Source: a virus
Virus record (IMG/VR): IMGVR_UViG_3300033995_001164
Location: 1 to 64,000 of that record
Direction: 5' to 3' (one strand)
DNA length: 64,000 nucleotides
The notes under the pieces are model-generated. The model saw only the letters and a list, made by a program, of their open reading frames with translations. It was not told the origin of the DNA and ran no database searches. Positions 38,072 to 46,967 of the stretch are shown piece by piece (within the stretch, counting starts at the first letter, position 1; each line of letters opens with the position of its first letter). A program made the position numbers and the translations under genes.

Positions 38072-38833
38072 ATGGTTTTAAAAAATATAGGTAGTAGAAT
38101 ATTAATTACCAATTTATTTGCCGATTTCATAATATCAAAAATACCACATAATGAAGAGACAATAATCAAAGTAGTTGATTGTAAAAATTTCTTCGTAATT
38201 AAAGGGAAAACAAGTTATAACCAAGTATTGGATTTACCAATAATATTAGAGGAATTCCTCAAAAAATATGAAGACCTTATCGGTAAAGTCAAACTTTCAC
38301 ATACTGTAGACTTAATTGAATATGAAGTCAAAATGTCCAAACCCATTGATTTTGAATTTGTTTATCACGACACTTCTAATTGTTCTTATAGTCATTTTCA
38401 AATAGAATCATATCAAAATAAAAAGTCATCATACGACTATAATCATATCATTACAGAAATAACTGATGATGAGATGGTTTCCGTTTCTGAGTTTCCTCAT
38501 GGTTATTCATTAGGACAAGGCAGGTTACATTATTATTATGGTAAACATATCTTTTATAGTATTCCACCAAACTATCCCGTAAACACCCTTATTTTCAATA
38601 TGTCTAAAAATAAAACTGAAGATGGTGAACCAATATTTTCAGTAAAGAAAACCGATACATACATACCTTCATTAGATAAAACTCTAACCTCATCAATACT
38701 TGATGTGTTTGATTTTGATATGGCTTGGTTAGAAAAAGAAATAAAAAAAGTGGATTGGAGCTTTGAACTACTCAATCCACTTGATGATTATGATTTTATT
38801 AAAAAAATTAATAAAAATTTAGTAATACTTTAA
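38072..38833 (+). CDS. Large-phage conserved protein, unknown
   Basis: A 253-residue protein starting MVLKNIGSRILITNLFADF, with VVDCKNFFVIKGKTSYNQVL and FPHGYSLGQGRLHYYYGKHI. I recall this family from marine T4-like flavophages without function. It overlaps the glutaredoxin gene by 4 bases at their 3' ends. Confidence 0.65.
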   Translation: MVLKNIGSRILITNLFADFIISKIPHNEETIIKVVDCKNFFVIKGKTSYNQVLDLPIILEEFLKKYEDLIGKVKLSHTVDLIEYEVKMSKPIDFEFVYHDTSNCSYSHFQIESYQNKKSSYDYNHIITEITDDEMVSVSEFPHGYSLGQGRLHYYYGKHIFYSIPPNYPVNTLIFNMSKNKTEDGEPIFSVKKTDTYIPSLDKTLTSSILDVFDFDMAWLEKEIKKVDWSFELLNPLDDYDFIKKINKNLVIL

Positions 38834-39129
38834 ATTATACCAATTTTCTTTCTATGTTGATTAATAATATCAACCGCTTCAGTTAATTCGTTATAGTTTC
38901 TCTCCGGAGTATACAAGAACGATTCGTAGTTGGTATCATCCCCCTCAATAATCAGTAAGGCTGGAATCATATCATTTTCTGTTATTTGAGTGAAAGTATC
39001 ATACTCATCTTTGTATTTATCAATATCCCGGTCAAAAAATTCTATACCTTCCTTGGTTAGTATTTTTTTGAAATCTACACAGAAAGGACATCCCTTCATT
39101 GTGTAGACTATAACATTTAAATCTTTCAT
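38830..39129 (-). CDS. Glutaredoxin
   Basis: Ninety-nine residues. VIVYTMKGCPFCVDFKKIL holds the CPFC active site at residues ~15-18, and IPALLI supplies the cis-Pro loop. Phage glutaredoxins supply electrons to ribonucleotide reductase. Next to thioredoxin. Confidence 0.85.
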   Translation of the reverse strand: MKDLNVIVYTMKGCPFCVDFKKILTKEGIEFFDRDIDKYKDEYDTFTQITENDMIPALLIIEGDDTNYESFLYTPERNYNELTEAVDIINQHRKKIGII

Positions 39130-39131
39130 GA

Positions 39132-39452
39132 TTAATTCAACAAATCTTCAACTAATTGTTTAATTTGAGATTCCATTTTCATTCCCGGTTGAGAATAGAC
39201 TTCTTTCCCGTTTGAAAAAGATTTTAATGTTGGTACGGCTCTAACACCTAATTCTACTGCTAAATCTCGATTCTCTTCCACATCTAAGGTATATAACTGA
39301 ACTTCCGAGTTACCTTCTCTTAGTTCCTCAGATACTTTATCAAAAGCCGGTTTCATAACTTTGCACGGTCCGCAAAATTTTGCCCAAAAGTCAATAATAA
39401 GTTTATCCCCATTTTTAATTTTTTGTTTTAATTCTTCTTGTGTAATTTCCAT
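39132..39452 (-). CDS. Thioredoxin
   Basis: A 106-residue protein. LIIDFWAKFCGPCKVMKPAF has CGPC at ~28-31 with the usual W two residues earlier replaced by a KF pair; VRAVPTLKSFSNG gives the cis-Pro and beta-strand. Full-length. Works with the glutaredoxin in electron supply to ribonucleotide reductase. Confidence 0.9.
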   Translation of the reverse strand: MEITQEELKQKIKNGDKLIIDFWAKFCGPCKVMKPAFDKVSEELREGNSEVQLYTLDVEENRDLAVELGVRAVPTLKSFSNGKEVYSQPGMKMESQIKQLVEDLLN

Positions 39453-39456
39453 AGTT

Positions 39457-40125
39457 TTAATTTATATTAGACCAACTTCTACCATTTTTTAATTCATAGA
39501 AAAAATTTTCTCTGACTTGAGGGTAAAGTTCTTTTAATTGCTTAACTTTTAACCCTTCATTTATTTTTTGTTTAATCTCTTTAACTAATTCAACACCATA
39601 CTTAGAGTTTTTTTGTTTAGTTTCTTTTCCTTTATTAACTCGTTTTTCTTTTTCATCATCAGAAATTGACACCCAACCTTTTTTAACTGATAATCGTCGT
39701 TTTTCTCGTTGTTCATCTGCTTTATCACCATATAGTTCCTCATATGTTTTACCTTTATGAGAATTACCATTTTTAACTGCCTCAGATATTTTAACCCTCA
39801 TTTCCGGAGAGTGAACATACCCTAAACAACCTTCACCACCTATTGTAGCGTTTAACCCATTATTATATGAATTATATTGGTCTATATATTTTTTTTCTGT
39901 TTCGTAAATAAAATTAAAATCACATTCTTCAATCAATTCTATGGTAAAATTTTCTTGACCATATTTTTTCATTGAGTTATATAACTTTGATTTATAATTT
40001 GAGGTAAAACATCTTGATAAATGTTCCTTAAACCTTTTATCTAATGACGATATAGTACAACCTATATAAATTAAACCATTTTCTTTATTTGTTATTTTAT
40101 ATATTCTCCCTTTTTCTACGCTCAT
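39457..40125 (-). CDS. GIY-YIG homing endonuclease
   Basis: A 222-residue protein. GRIYKITNKENGLIYIG holds the IY...YIG motif; RFKEHLSRC, LYNSMKKYGQENFTI and the catalytic-type Glu in YIDQYNSYNNGLNATIGGEG-like text follow. The C-terminal NUMOD-like part (NSHKGKTYEE, KQKINEGLKVKQLKELYPQV) would bind DNA. Free-standing, inserted between thioredoxin and the 40167 gene. No intron is visible. Confidence 0.85.
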   Translation of the reverse strand: MSVEKGRIYKITNKENGLIYIGCTISSLDKRFKEHLSRCFTSNYKSKLYNSMKKYGQENFTIELIEECDFNFIYETEKKYIDQYNSYNNGLNATIGGEGCLGYVHSPEMRVKISEAVKNGNSHKGKTYEELYGDKADEQREKRRLSVKKGWVSISDDEKEKRVNKGKETKQKNSKYGVELVKEIKQKINEGLKVKQLKELYPQVRENFFYELKNGRSWSNIN

Positions 40126-40166
40126 TGGTGTCTTTTATTATAAATATCACCAAGTAACCCAAAAAA

Positions 40167-40490
40167 TCATTTCCATAAATTTGTTTGTTTTAAAATTTGT
40201 CCGACGATTAATCTAAGTTCGTCTAATTGTTTCTGTTTATAATAGACTACACTTTGAATACTGTCATTCTCAGTTATTATTAAATATAAATAAAATTCTT
40301 GTTTTGTTTTATAAAGTTTCTCTTTGAAGGTGATTTTAAAATTTTGTCCAATATCTGAAATACTATGAACTAATTCAAATTTACCATCAATAAATTTTTC
40401 AAACTCAATATTAGCACACGGTAAATTCATGACTGAAAAATTATTTCCTTCATCTACCTCAATTCTTTCAATGTAATTCGACTTCTTCAT
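40167..40490 (-). CDS. Small protein, unknown
   Basis: A 107-residue protein starting MKKSNYIERIEVDEGNNFSV; six codons upstream overlap the PcfJ-like gene and are rejected. Beta-rich, with CANIEFEKFIDGKFE. No family recognised. Confidence 0.6.
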   Translation of the reverse strand: MKKSNYIERIEVDEGNNFSVMNLPCANIEFEKFIDGKFELVHSISDIGQNFKITFKEKLYKTKQEFYLYLIITENDSIQSVVYYKQKQLDELRLIVGQILKQTNLWK

Positions 40491-40495
40491 ATCAA

Positions 40496-42187
40496 TTAAA
40501 TAAACCATAAAAAACTATCATTATTAGATATTCTTGGATTTTCCCATTCTAATTGAGTTGACCCCCAACTAGTCAACACCCATTTAGAATCAGAACTAAT
40601 CTTCATCCCCATACCATTTTCTTTAATAACCTTAACCAATTCAAAATTTTTATCTTTAATGAATGATAACATTATTTTATCTAAACTCAACATAACATCA
40701 TCCCAATCAGTAGTTAAGGTTTGATTACGCTTACCTAAAGATTGAACTCGATTAATTGTAATTTTTTCATCAATTAATTTAACTTGGTATTCGATAGTCG
40801 CACGCTCATCACCATTTCTTAATGAAACAATAATTGATTCGGGTCTTCCCACATATCCTTTAACACAATTTGATTGTGTTAAACTTTCTTCATTATATTC
40901 TTCAGATGTCGTTAATAATACTGGTACACAATCTCCAATCTTTTCAGTTAATAACTTATGGAGTATTTCCGGATAAATTCTAGTATAAGTACCATTTTTA
41001 TAATGAGATAGTTTATCCGTCCAATCAAGATGTTCATTATGGAAAGCATCTCTATCTGTTCCATCTGTCATCCATTTTACATCCAAACCATATCTTCGTA
41101 ATTCCAAATACATTCTAACATGGTCTGCCAAAGTATAAGTGTCCATATTTAAATTTACAAATACTTCTTTAAACGCCTTATAGTATTTATCCAACTCACT
41201 ATTCATCATTAGTTCTTTTAATGAGGTTCCCGATTGTTGGTTATTAACATGATTAGTTGTTTCTAGTAATGAAACTATTACTCCGGGGTCTTGATTTAAT
41301 CTATCATCACCAAACATATCTTTAGCGTAATTATATGTTTCAAGATTTAATCTTTTACATTCATGTAATGATTTTTTTAAAACTTTACCTTGTAATTTAA
41401 ATTCATCCATGAAGGCGTCAACTAGTTTACCCCCGTTCTTTTTTAATTTTTTTCTAATTGATGGTCCAATTAAATGATTCATATAAGACCCAAAATTATT
41501 AGGATATTTAATACCTCTCTTATCCAAATAAAATTTGAATAGTCTATCATCAATAGTCAAATCTTCATATCGGTTTTTATCTATTTCATCTATAAATCTA
41601 TTGACAAGGTCAGTTGCAATACTGGTCGAGTTTTCAATTTTATATAAATTTAAATAGTTCCGTATTTTACTTTTCATCCAATCCAACGAAGATTCCATAA
41701 AATAATTTCGACGAATTTTTTTACTATAATTTCTCTTCTTTTGGAATCCTTTCAAGTATCCACTATACACATCACCAGTCTTTACATTAACGGTAATATA
41801 TTCAACATTTTTATTAACTTTAAAGTATTTGGTCCCTTTGGTTCTTACTTTACCTCCATAAAATAACTTCATCGCAATCTTATCCTCATCCCTTTCAATA
41901 ACAACCATAACATAATCCTTCCTAACAGTGCAAATTGGATTACCGTAATTTTCAACATAGACTTGTTCATCGTTATTAATTTTGTCTACAATATATAATG
42001 GTTTCTTGGCCGAATATCTTGAATCCGGTTTTTCTTCAGGTTTATTATTGCAACCAAATAAATCATCCTCATCCAACCAAATATCGGTAGGAATTGTTCG
42101 AGGTTCCTTATAATCAATAGGGTTTGAACTCTTATGAATAATAGTATGGTACTCTTCATGCTGAAATTTTATTATCTCTTGTTTCAT
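40496..42187 (-). CDS. PcfJ-like protein
   Basis: A 563-residue protein. Near residue 450 it has EESLTQSNCVKGYVGRPESI, then IVSLRNGDERATIEYQV and NRVQSLGKRNQTL, the pattern of the PcfJ family found on conjugative elements and phages, whose function is unsettled. The N-terminal half has an HxxH-free beta region (VKTGDVYSGYLKGF). The TATCTTTG promoter ends 5 bases before the ATG, so the mRNA may be leaderless. Confidence 0.7.
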   Translation of the reverse strand: MKQEIIKFQHEEYHTIIHKSSNPIDYKEPRTIPTDIWLDEDDLFGCNNKPEEKPDSRYSAKKPLYIVDKINNDEQVYVENYGNPICTVRKDYVMVVIERDEDKIAMKLFYGGKVRTKGTKYFKVNKNVEYITVNVKTGDVYSGYLKGFQKKRNYSKKIRRNYFMESSLDWMKSKIRNYLNLYKIENSTSIATDLVNRFIDEIDKNRYEDLTIDDRLFKFYLDKRGIKYPNNFGSYMNHLIGPSIRKKLKKNGGKLVDAFMDEFKLQGKVLKKSLHECKRLNLETYNYAKDMFGDDRLNQDPGVIVSLLETTNHVNNQQSGTSLKELMMNSELDKYYKAFKEVFVNLNMDTYTLADHVRMYLELRRYGLDVKWMTDGTDRDAFHNEHLDWTDKLSHYKNGTYTRIYPEILHKLLTEKIGDCVPVLLTTSEEYNEESLTQSNCVKGYVGRPESIIVSLRNGDERATIEYQVKLIDEKITINRVQSLGKRNQTLTTDWDDVMLSLDKIMLSFIKDKNFELVKVIKENGMGMKISSDSKWVLTSWGSTQLEWENPRISNNDSFLWFI

Positions 42188-42192
42188 AAGAG

Positions 42193-42200
42193 CAAAGATA
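42193..42200 (-). promoter_or_regulatory. TAnnTTTG promoter, leaderless type
   Basis: TATCTTTG on the minus strand with a 5-base gap to ATG 42187. Confidence 0.6.
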
Positions 42201-42210
42201 GTAAAAAATA

Positions 42211-42245
42211 AAAAAGGAGAACAAATTTGTTCTCCTTTTTTTTTA
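42211..42245 (-). terminator. Perfect palindromic terminator
   Basis: 42211-42225 pairs exactly with 42226-42240, with A- and T-runs at the two ends; works in both directions. Confidence 0.8.
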
Positions 42246-42250
42246 TTATT

Positions 42251-42598
42251 TTATGATATTTCTTTTATTTTATCCCTAATTTTCGCAGCCTCTTCATAAT
42301 TTTCATCATTGAGTTCTTTATCAAGTATTAACTTTAATTCATCCAACTCATTCTCATCAATTAATTTAGGAAAAACTAAAATATTTTTCGAATCACTTAA
42401 CTGGACACATATTTCAAGTATTTGATTCCGGGTTAAAACATAGTCGTGTCCTTTATCATGATTGTCACATGAGAATTTTCTCAACATAGAGTAAAAATCA
42501 CTTTCTTTATCTTTAGGAACTAAACTGAGTAAATCCTTTGGATTATCCTTAAAGAATTTAATTAATCCACTTAAATATACTTCAATATCTACATTCAT
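42251..42598 (-). CDS. Protein with UVR-like C-terminal tail
   Basis: A 115-residue protein starting MNVDIEVYLSGLIKFFKDNP. The C-terminus (LKLILDKELNDENYEEAAKI followed by RDKIKEI) is a UVR-type helical hairpin, a closer match to UvrB/McsA than those at 14385 and 15257. N-terminal function unknown. Confidence 0.65.
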   Translation of the reverse strand: MNVDIEVYLSGLIKFFKDNPKDLLSLVPKDKESDFYSMLRKFSCDNHDKGHDYVLTRNQILEICVQLSDSKNILVFPKLIDENELDELKLILDKELNDENYEEAAKIRDKIKEIS

Positions 42599-42611
42599 AT
42601 TTTTTTCTTAA

Positions 42612-43940
42612 TTAGTCTTGTAAATCCCACATACCACCGCCCATGTCGGTTCCTTTTTCTCTAATAGCTTGAGGTACATCAACATTTGGACTACCTTTCA
42701 AGTTAAGGAATAATAATGCTGGTAAGTTTGAAACACATTCAGGAATTGATTTAAGTTGTTTATTATTAATCAAAGCTAAAAACTTAAGTTTTGGTAAGTT
42801 ACAAACAGAATCCGGAATACTATCAACACAATTATCCAACATAATCATATTTAAATCTTTAAATCTTCCAATATCTTCGGGAATAGTGATAACAATATTA
42901 TTATTAGCATCTTTATTTTGGATTTGGAATTCTTTCAAAGTTGCAGGTAAATTACCAATTAAATCTTCTAATCCATAAAGTGCGATGAATTTACCAACAG
43001 CACCGTGAGTGAAACTATCAATAACTAATTTCTCACCACCGACTGTAAGCCCTTTAGCGAACTCGGGTTTGAAGAAGTCTTTCAATTCAGACATAGGACC
43101 AGTCAATAACTGAACTAAATCTTGTTGACGGTCATCCTTATCCATAAACTGATTTGATGGAAAGTGAAACTGATATCTATTTTTAGGTAAACCTGTTGTT
43201 GTTGAGATGTCAGTATCATTAGGATTATAAATAACATATAATGGACCATCTTTAATATATCTATTAAACCATTGGTCAGTTCCCGGAGTTGAGGTACACC
43301 ACCTAGTTTCTACGTTATTACCTCCATAGAAACAAGCTGCCTCTTTACCTACCGGTCCTTTATCTTCAATTTCAATAACTCTCCAATCAGACCCATCGTA
43401 GACTAACTTAGACCCAGGATGAACATCCGCAGACTTTCTCTCCGACTTAGTTGTTGACGCTAATGTTAAATCAAAATCTTTAACCGCATCATATAATTGG
43501 TCCACAGTTAATTTATTAATATCTTTCTCCCCTTGGATTCTATTTTTAAATCTTTCAAATTTCTTCAAGTCATCCGTAACTTTATAAAGGTCTTCCATGA
43601 AAGTTTCTCTCACGTTTGCAAGTTCACGGTCATATCCGTTTTCTCCCGGTTGTCTTTCAGTTTTAAGAGTCAAATATTGTCTAATTAACCATTCGACATA
43701 TTTACCCGCCTTGATTTTATTAAAATCTTCTTTAGACATACTATCCAACTCAACATCATTTAATCTTGTTGTTGGGTCAGCTAAAACTAAATCGTTTAAT
43801 TCTTTTTTTGTTAATTTTGGTTTTTGTTTTTTACCTTGCTTATCAAGTGAAGGTTGAGTAAGGGCGTCATATAGTATTTCAAATCTTGTTTTTTTTGATT
43901 GTTCTAAAATAATTGACTTTAATATCGGTGTGAATTTCAT
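42612..43940 (-). CDS. TRWCT-domain protein with leucine-rich repeats and leader
   Basis: A 442-residue protein. MKFTPILKSIILEQSKKTR is a leader (IILE-Q). A helical region with KYVEWLIRQYL and DINKLTVDQLYDAV precedes CFYGGNNVETRWCTSTPG (~203-220) and GPLYVIYNP. Residues ~330-430 are leucine-rich repeats (LNMIMLDNCVDSIPDSVCNL, LKFLALINNKQLKSIPECV), a protein-binding scaffold. Shares the WCT architecture with 17338 and 34920. Likely ejected into the host. Confidence 0.7.
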   Translation of the reverse strand: MKFTPILKSIILEQSKKTRFEILYDALTQPSLDKQGKKQKPKLTKKELNDLVLADPTTRLNDVELDSMSKEDFNKIKAGKYVEWLIRQYLTLKTERQPGENGYDRELANVRETFMEDLYKVTDDLKKFERFKNRIQGEKDINKLTVDQLYDAVKDFDLTLASTTKSERKSADVHPGSKLVYDGSDWRVIEIEDKGPVGKEAACFYGGNNVETRWCTSTPGTDQWFNRYIKDGPLYVIYNPNDTDISTTTGLPKNRYQFHFPSNQFMDKDDRQQDLVQLLTGPMSELKDFFKPEFAKGLTVGGEKLVIDSFTHGAVGKFIALYGLEDLIGNLPATLKEFQIQNKDANNNIVITIPEDIGRFKDLNMIMLDNCVDSIPDSVCNLPKLKFLALINNKQLKSIPECVSNLPALLFLNLKGSPNVDVPQAIREKGTDMGGGMWDLQD

Positions 43941-43973
43941 GTTATTTTAATTTAATTATAAATATATCGAATG

Positions 43974-43981
43974 CAAATATA
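43974..43981 (-). promoter_or_regulatory. TAnnTTTG promoter
   Basis: TATATTTG on the minus strand, 33 bases upstream of the start at 43940. Confidence 0.45.
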
Positions 43982-44023
43982 ATCAATAATTTATTACCTA
44001 CAATCGTTTACTTCTTTTTTTTT

Positions 44024-44875
44024 TTAATAATTCATAATTAAAAGTTCTTCACCTTTAGTTTGACTTTGGCCTTTTTTTGCCCCAGCGGCTTTAGAAAATT
44101 CTTTTCTCTCCCATCTAAATTCATCTTCAGGAAACCACTCATGTAGTTGGGGAAAGTCATAATATGATAGTGAGAACTTACCTTGGACACCTTTTAGACA
44201 ATTTGCTAATCTTACATGGTCTTGTCTTCCAAAATCGTGATTTGAATAATAACTACCTTCCCCTACGATGTGGTAGGGTGGGTCAACATAAAAATAAGTT
44301 GTTGGACCATCATATTTTTTAATCACTTCCTGAAAATCCATATTTTCCACAAAAGTAATTCTTTCAAACATTTTTTGCCATTCCGGTTTTTTTAATTTGT
44401 TTTTAAATGAAGTAAATTTTGAGTGATACTTACCTTTTAAATCAATAAATTTTGATTTAGATGGGTTAGCACCTGAAAATACTTGGGTTAAAACATAAAC
44501 ATATTTTGCAGCAACAACGTAATCGTAAGGATGTACTTTAAAATTTTCATCAAATATTTCAGACTGAAACCTAATAAACGTCTCCTCACAGATTGGATTT
44601 GTTGGGAATACATCTTTTTCTTGAACTATTAGTTTTTCACATTCTTCTAACAATCTTTGATGGTTTTGTAAACATTGATACATATTATAATTTAATGGAT
44701 TAAAATCATTATAAACTACTGTTTTAAGATTTGGATAATCTTCTAATTTCATTTTAAAAAATGTCCAAAATTGACCACTAAAAGGTTCAACAAATATTTC
44801 AATATCTTTTGGAATATTTGGGATTATTAATTGTGGGGCGATTTTAGATTTACCCCCGACATAAGATACACACAT
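44024..44875 (-). CDS. DNA adenine methylase (D12 class)
   Basis: A 283-residue protein. SYVGGKSKIAPQLI is motif X, VEPFSGQFWTFFKM motif I (FxGxG-like with Gln) and TYFYVDPPYHIVG motif IV (DPPY). This is the Dam/D12 N6-adenine family. The LAGLIDADG gene starts right upstream, one base away. Role: DNA modification or protection. Confidence 0.85.
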   Translation of the reverse strand: MCVSYVGGKSKIAPQLIIPNIPKDIEIFVEPFSGQFWTFFKMKLEDYPNLKTVVYNDFNPLNYNMYQCLQNHQRLLEECEKLIVQEKDVFPTNPICEETFIRFQSEIFDENFKVHPYDYVVAAKYVYVLTQVFSGANPSKSKFIDLKGKYHSKFTSFKNKLKKPEWQKMFERITFVENMDFQEVIKKYDGPTTYFYVDPPYHIVGEGSYYSNHDFGRQDHVRLANCLKGVQGKFSLSYYDFPQLHEWFPEDEFRWERKEFSKAAGAKKGQSQTKGEELLIMNY

Positions 44876-44876
44876 A

Positions 44877-45656
44877 TTATTTAAATTTTTCTTTTTTTCT
44901 TTTTAGGTAATAATCATTAGATGAAGTATATAAAATATTTTGAATTAGTTCAATATCCGATTTTGAATTTACTTGAATTGAATGGATATTTTTATTTTTA
45001 CTAATTTTGGGGGTTGTTTTCATTCCTTTATTTTTAAAAAAATTTAAAATCCAACTTAACAAATCATTTGTCCCCAATAAACTAAATTTAAGTCTTCCAT
45101 TGTATCTACCAATAGACCCGTCACCGTCAAAATAACCTCTAATAAAATGAGGGATAAAATCATCAGTTAAATTAGGGGGTAATAATACTAAACTTTTATT
45201 TGGGACACAACCTAAATTAATCAAATCATCGGTCATTTTTGAGCTATTAACTTCTAACTTATAACTTAAAAATTCATCTTTAATTTGTTTAGTGAGTTTA
45301 TATGTTGACTCCAAGTCAATAATTAATTTCTCTAACAAATATTCATCCCCATTTTTTAATGATATCCCAACAATTCCACCTTGTTTGTGTTTCCCATTAA
45401 ATTGTTTTCGTTTTCTAACACACCCGTCCGCAAATAACAAACCTAACCAATACGCCTTCTCATTACTATTTATTTTTTCAAAATAATTTTCATTACAACT
45501 ATGTTTACGGATTCGACTTTTAATATTATTTTTTCTTAAAACATTACCAATACTCCAAGTACAAATATTATATTTTTCTGATAATAAATTATAGGACAAA
45601 CCTAACAAATAATCATCACAAATACGACTACAATCAATTTCAGTCAATTTTCTCAT
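44877..45656 (-). CDS. LAGLIDADG-type homing endonuclease
   Basis: A 259-residue protein. AYWLGLLFADGCV and FIRGYFDGDGSIG are the two LAGLIDADG helices with their catalytic Asp. The N-terminal ~45 residues look like a helix-turn-helix (LTEIDCSRICDDYLLGLSYN). No intron or intein around it, so it is free-standing. It overlaps the small RHH gene by 17 bases. Confidence 0.85.
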   Translation of the reverse strand: MRKLTEIDCSRICDDYLLGLSYNLLSEKYNICTWSIGNVLRKNNIKSRIRKHSCNENYFEKINSNEKAYWLGLLFADGCVRKRKQFNGKHKQGGIVGISLKNGDEYLLEKLIIDLESTYKLTKQIKDEFLSYKLEVNSSKMTDDLINLGCVPNKSLVLLPPNLTDDFIPHFIRGYFDGDGSIGRYNGRLKFSLLGTNDLLSWILNFFKNKGMKTTPKISKNKNIHSIQVNSKSDIELIQNILYTSSNDYYLKRKKEKFK

Positions 45657-45801
45657 AATACTCTTTAACTAATTTTTGAATAAACTTGGAGATACTACCC
45701 CCCTCGTTTTTCATTTTATCGAAAAGATATCGGTCAATACTTATCCCATATTTAACTTTTTTATCTTTGTCTTCTTTATTAGGTCGTCCTATCTTTCCCA
45801 T
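45640..45801 (-). CDS. Small ribbon-helix-helix-like DNA-binding protein
   Basis: Fifty-three residues starting MGKIGRPNKEDKDKKVKYGI, followed by SIDRYLFDKM and GGSISKFIQKLVKEYYEK. The strand (VKYGISI) and two helices fit an Arc/CopG-type RHH repressor. It overlaps the start of the homing endonuclease gene, so it may regulate it or belong to the methylase locus. Confidence 0.6.
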   Translation of the reverse strand: MGKIGRPNKEDKDKKVKYGISIDRYLFDKMKNEGGSISKFIQKLVKEYYEKID

Positions 45802-45848
45802 ATATTATAAATATCACAAAGTATAGTAAAAGTGCGTTAAAAAGTAAA

Positions 45849-46040
45849 TTAATTAAACAACGATAATAAATTTTTTATCATCACAATAGTACCATAAACC
45901 GCAGCACCCATAATATAAATTCCTAAAATAACTGACCCCATTTGCCCCTTTTTAATACCTTTTTGTTTACAAGATGAACATCCTCCACCATCTCGATTAA
46001 CTTCGTTCTCTTCAATAATTTTTCCTTCAACTGTTTCCAT
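45849..46040 (-). CDS. Small CSSC membrane protein
   Basis: Sixty-three residues starting METVEGKIIEENEVNRDGGG. CSSC near residue 22 is followed by one membrane span (GSVILGIYIMGAAVYGTIVM). The ATG at 46055 is an alternative, but it overlaps the dnaJ stop. Similar small Cys-headed proteins occur in marine T4-like phages. Confidence 0.6.
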   Translation of the reverse strand: METVEGKIIEENEVNRDGGGCSSCKQKGIKKGQMGSVILGIYIMGAAVYGTIVMIKNLLSLFN

Positions 46041-46041
46041 A

Positions 46042-46965
46042 TTAATTTCTTTCAAATTTCACATTTAGTTTAACATACATATCACCGCCATTATATCCCT
46101 TACCTTTCAGTCTTAATGGTTTTGACGTATCAAATATTTTAGGTTGACCTATCATTAATTCACCATCCGGGTGAGGTACTTTTAATTTATCGTCTTTTAT
46201 TCCTTCTAAGTCAAGAAATAGACTATAAATTAAGTCATTATTCATTTTTTCAAACCCATCTTTTTCAATTAATTCTATTTGAATAACTAAGTCACCAATT
46301 TCTCCATTTTTAAAATCCCCAAAGTTTTCTAATTTTAAAAATTGACCACTATCAACCCCTTTAGGTAATTTAAAATTAACGGTACTCATTTCACTCTTAG
46401 TTCCATGTCCATTACAAGTTTGACATTTATGGACTAAAGTATAACCTCGACCACCACAACTCGTACATGATTGTCTTATTTGTTGAACCATAAATCCGGT
46501 TCCAAATGTTTTAATTTGAAATCCGGCACCGTTACATCCGGTACAAGTTTGTTGTTGTCCACCATTACCACTACATCCCCCACATTGGATATCCTTCAAA
46601 TATTGTATTTTCTTTTCAATCCCTTGATATGATTCAATGGGGTCTATAAACACTTTAACTAGTTTATCAGGTACAGATTTTCTTCGAGTTCTTTGAGCGT
46701 TACCTCGATTAAACATTTGATTAAATATGTCTTCAAATGTATGACCTCCGGTATTTGCAAATGGATTATTCTTAGTTTGGTCATATTGCGCCCGTTTTTG
46801 CACATCACCTATTATATCATAAGCTTCAGCAATATCTTTAAATTGTTCTCCACCCTCAGGATTTATATCCGGGTGATATTTCTTAGATAGAGTACGATAA
46901 CTCTTTTTTATATCTTGTTGTGAAGCTTTCTCTTCAACTTCTAAAATTTTGTAGTAATCTTTCAT
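46042..46965 (-). CDS. dnaJ: DnaJ chaperone
   Basis: A 307-residue protein. The J domain is at 2-65 with KKYHPDINPEGG (HPD motif), then a short G/F linker. Four zinc motifs follow (CGGCSGNG, CTGCNGAG, CTSCGGRG, CQTCNGHG), and the C-terminal substrate domain ends ERN. It is slightly shorter than cellular DnaJ. It stimulates host DnaK, probably for virion protein folding or DNA replication. Confidence 0.9.
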   Translation of the reverse strand: MKDYYKILEVEEKASQQDIKKSYRTLSKKYHPDINPEGGEQFKDIAEAYDIIGDVQKRAQYDQTKNNPFANTGGHTFEDIFNQMFNRGNAQRTRRKSVPDKLVKVFIDPIESYQGIEKKIQYLKDIQCGGCSGNGGQQQTCTGCNGAGFQIKTFGTGFMVQQIRQSCTSCGGRGYTLVHKCQTCNGHGTKSEMSTVNFKLPKGVDSGQFLKLENFGDFKNGEIGDLVIQIELIEKDGFEKMNNDLIYSLFLDLEGIKDDKLKVPHPDGELMIGQPKIFDTSKPLRLKGKGYNGGDMYVKLNVKFERN

Positions 46966-46967
46966 AT

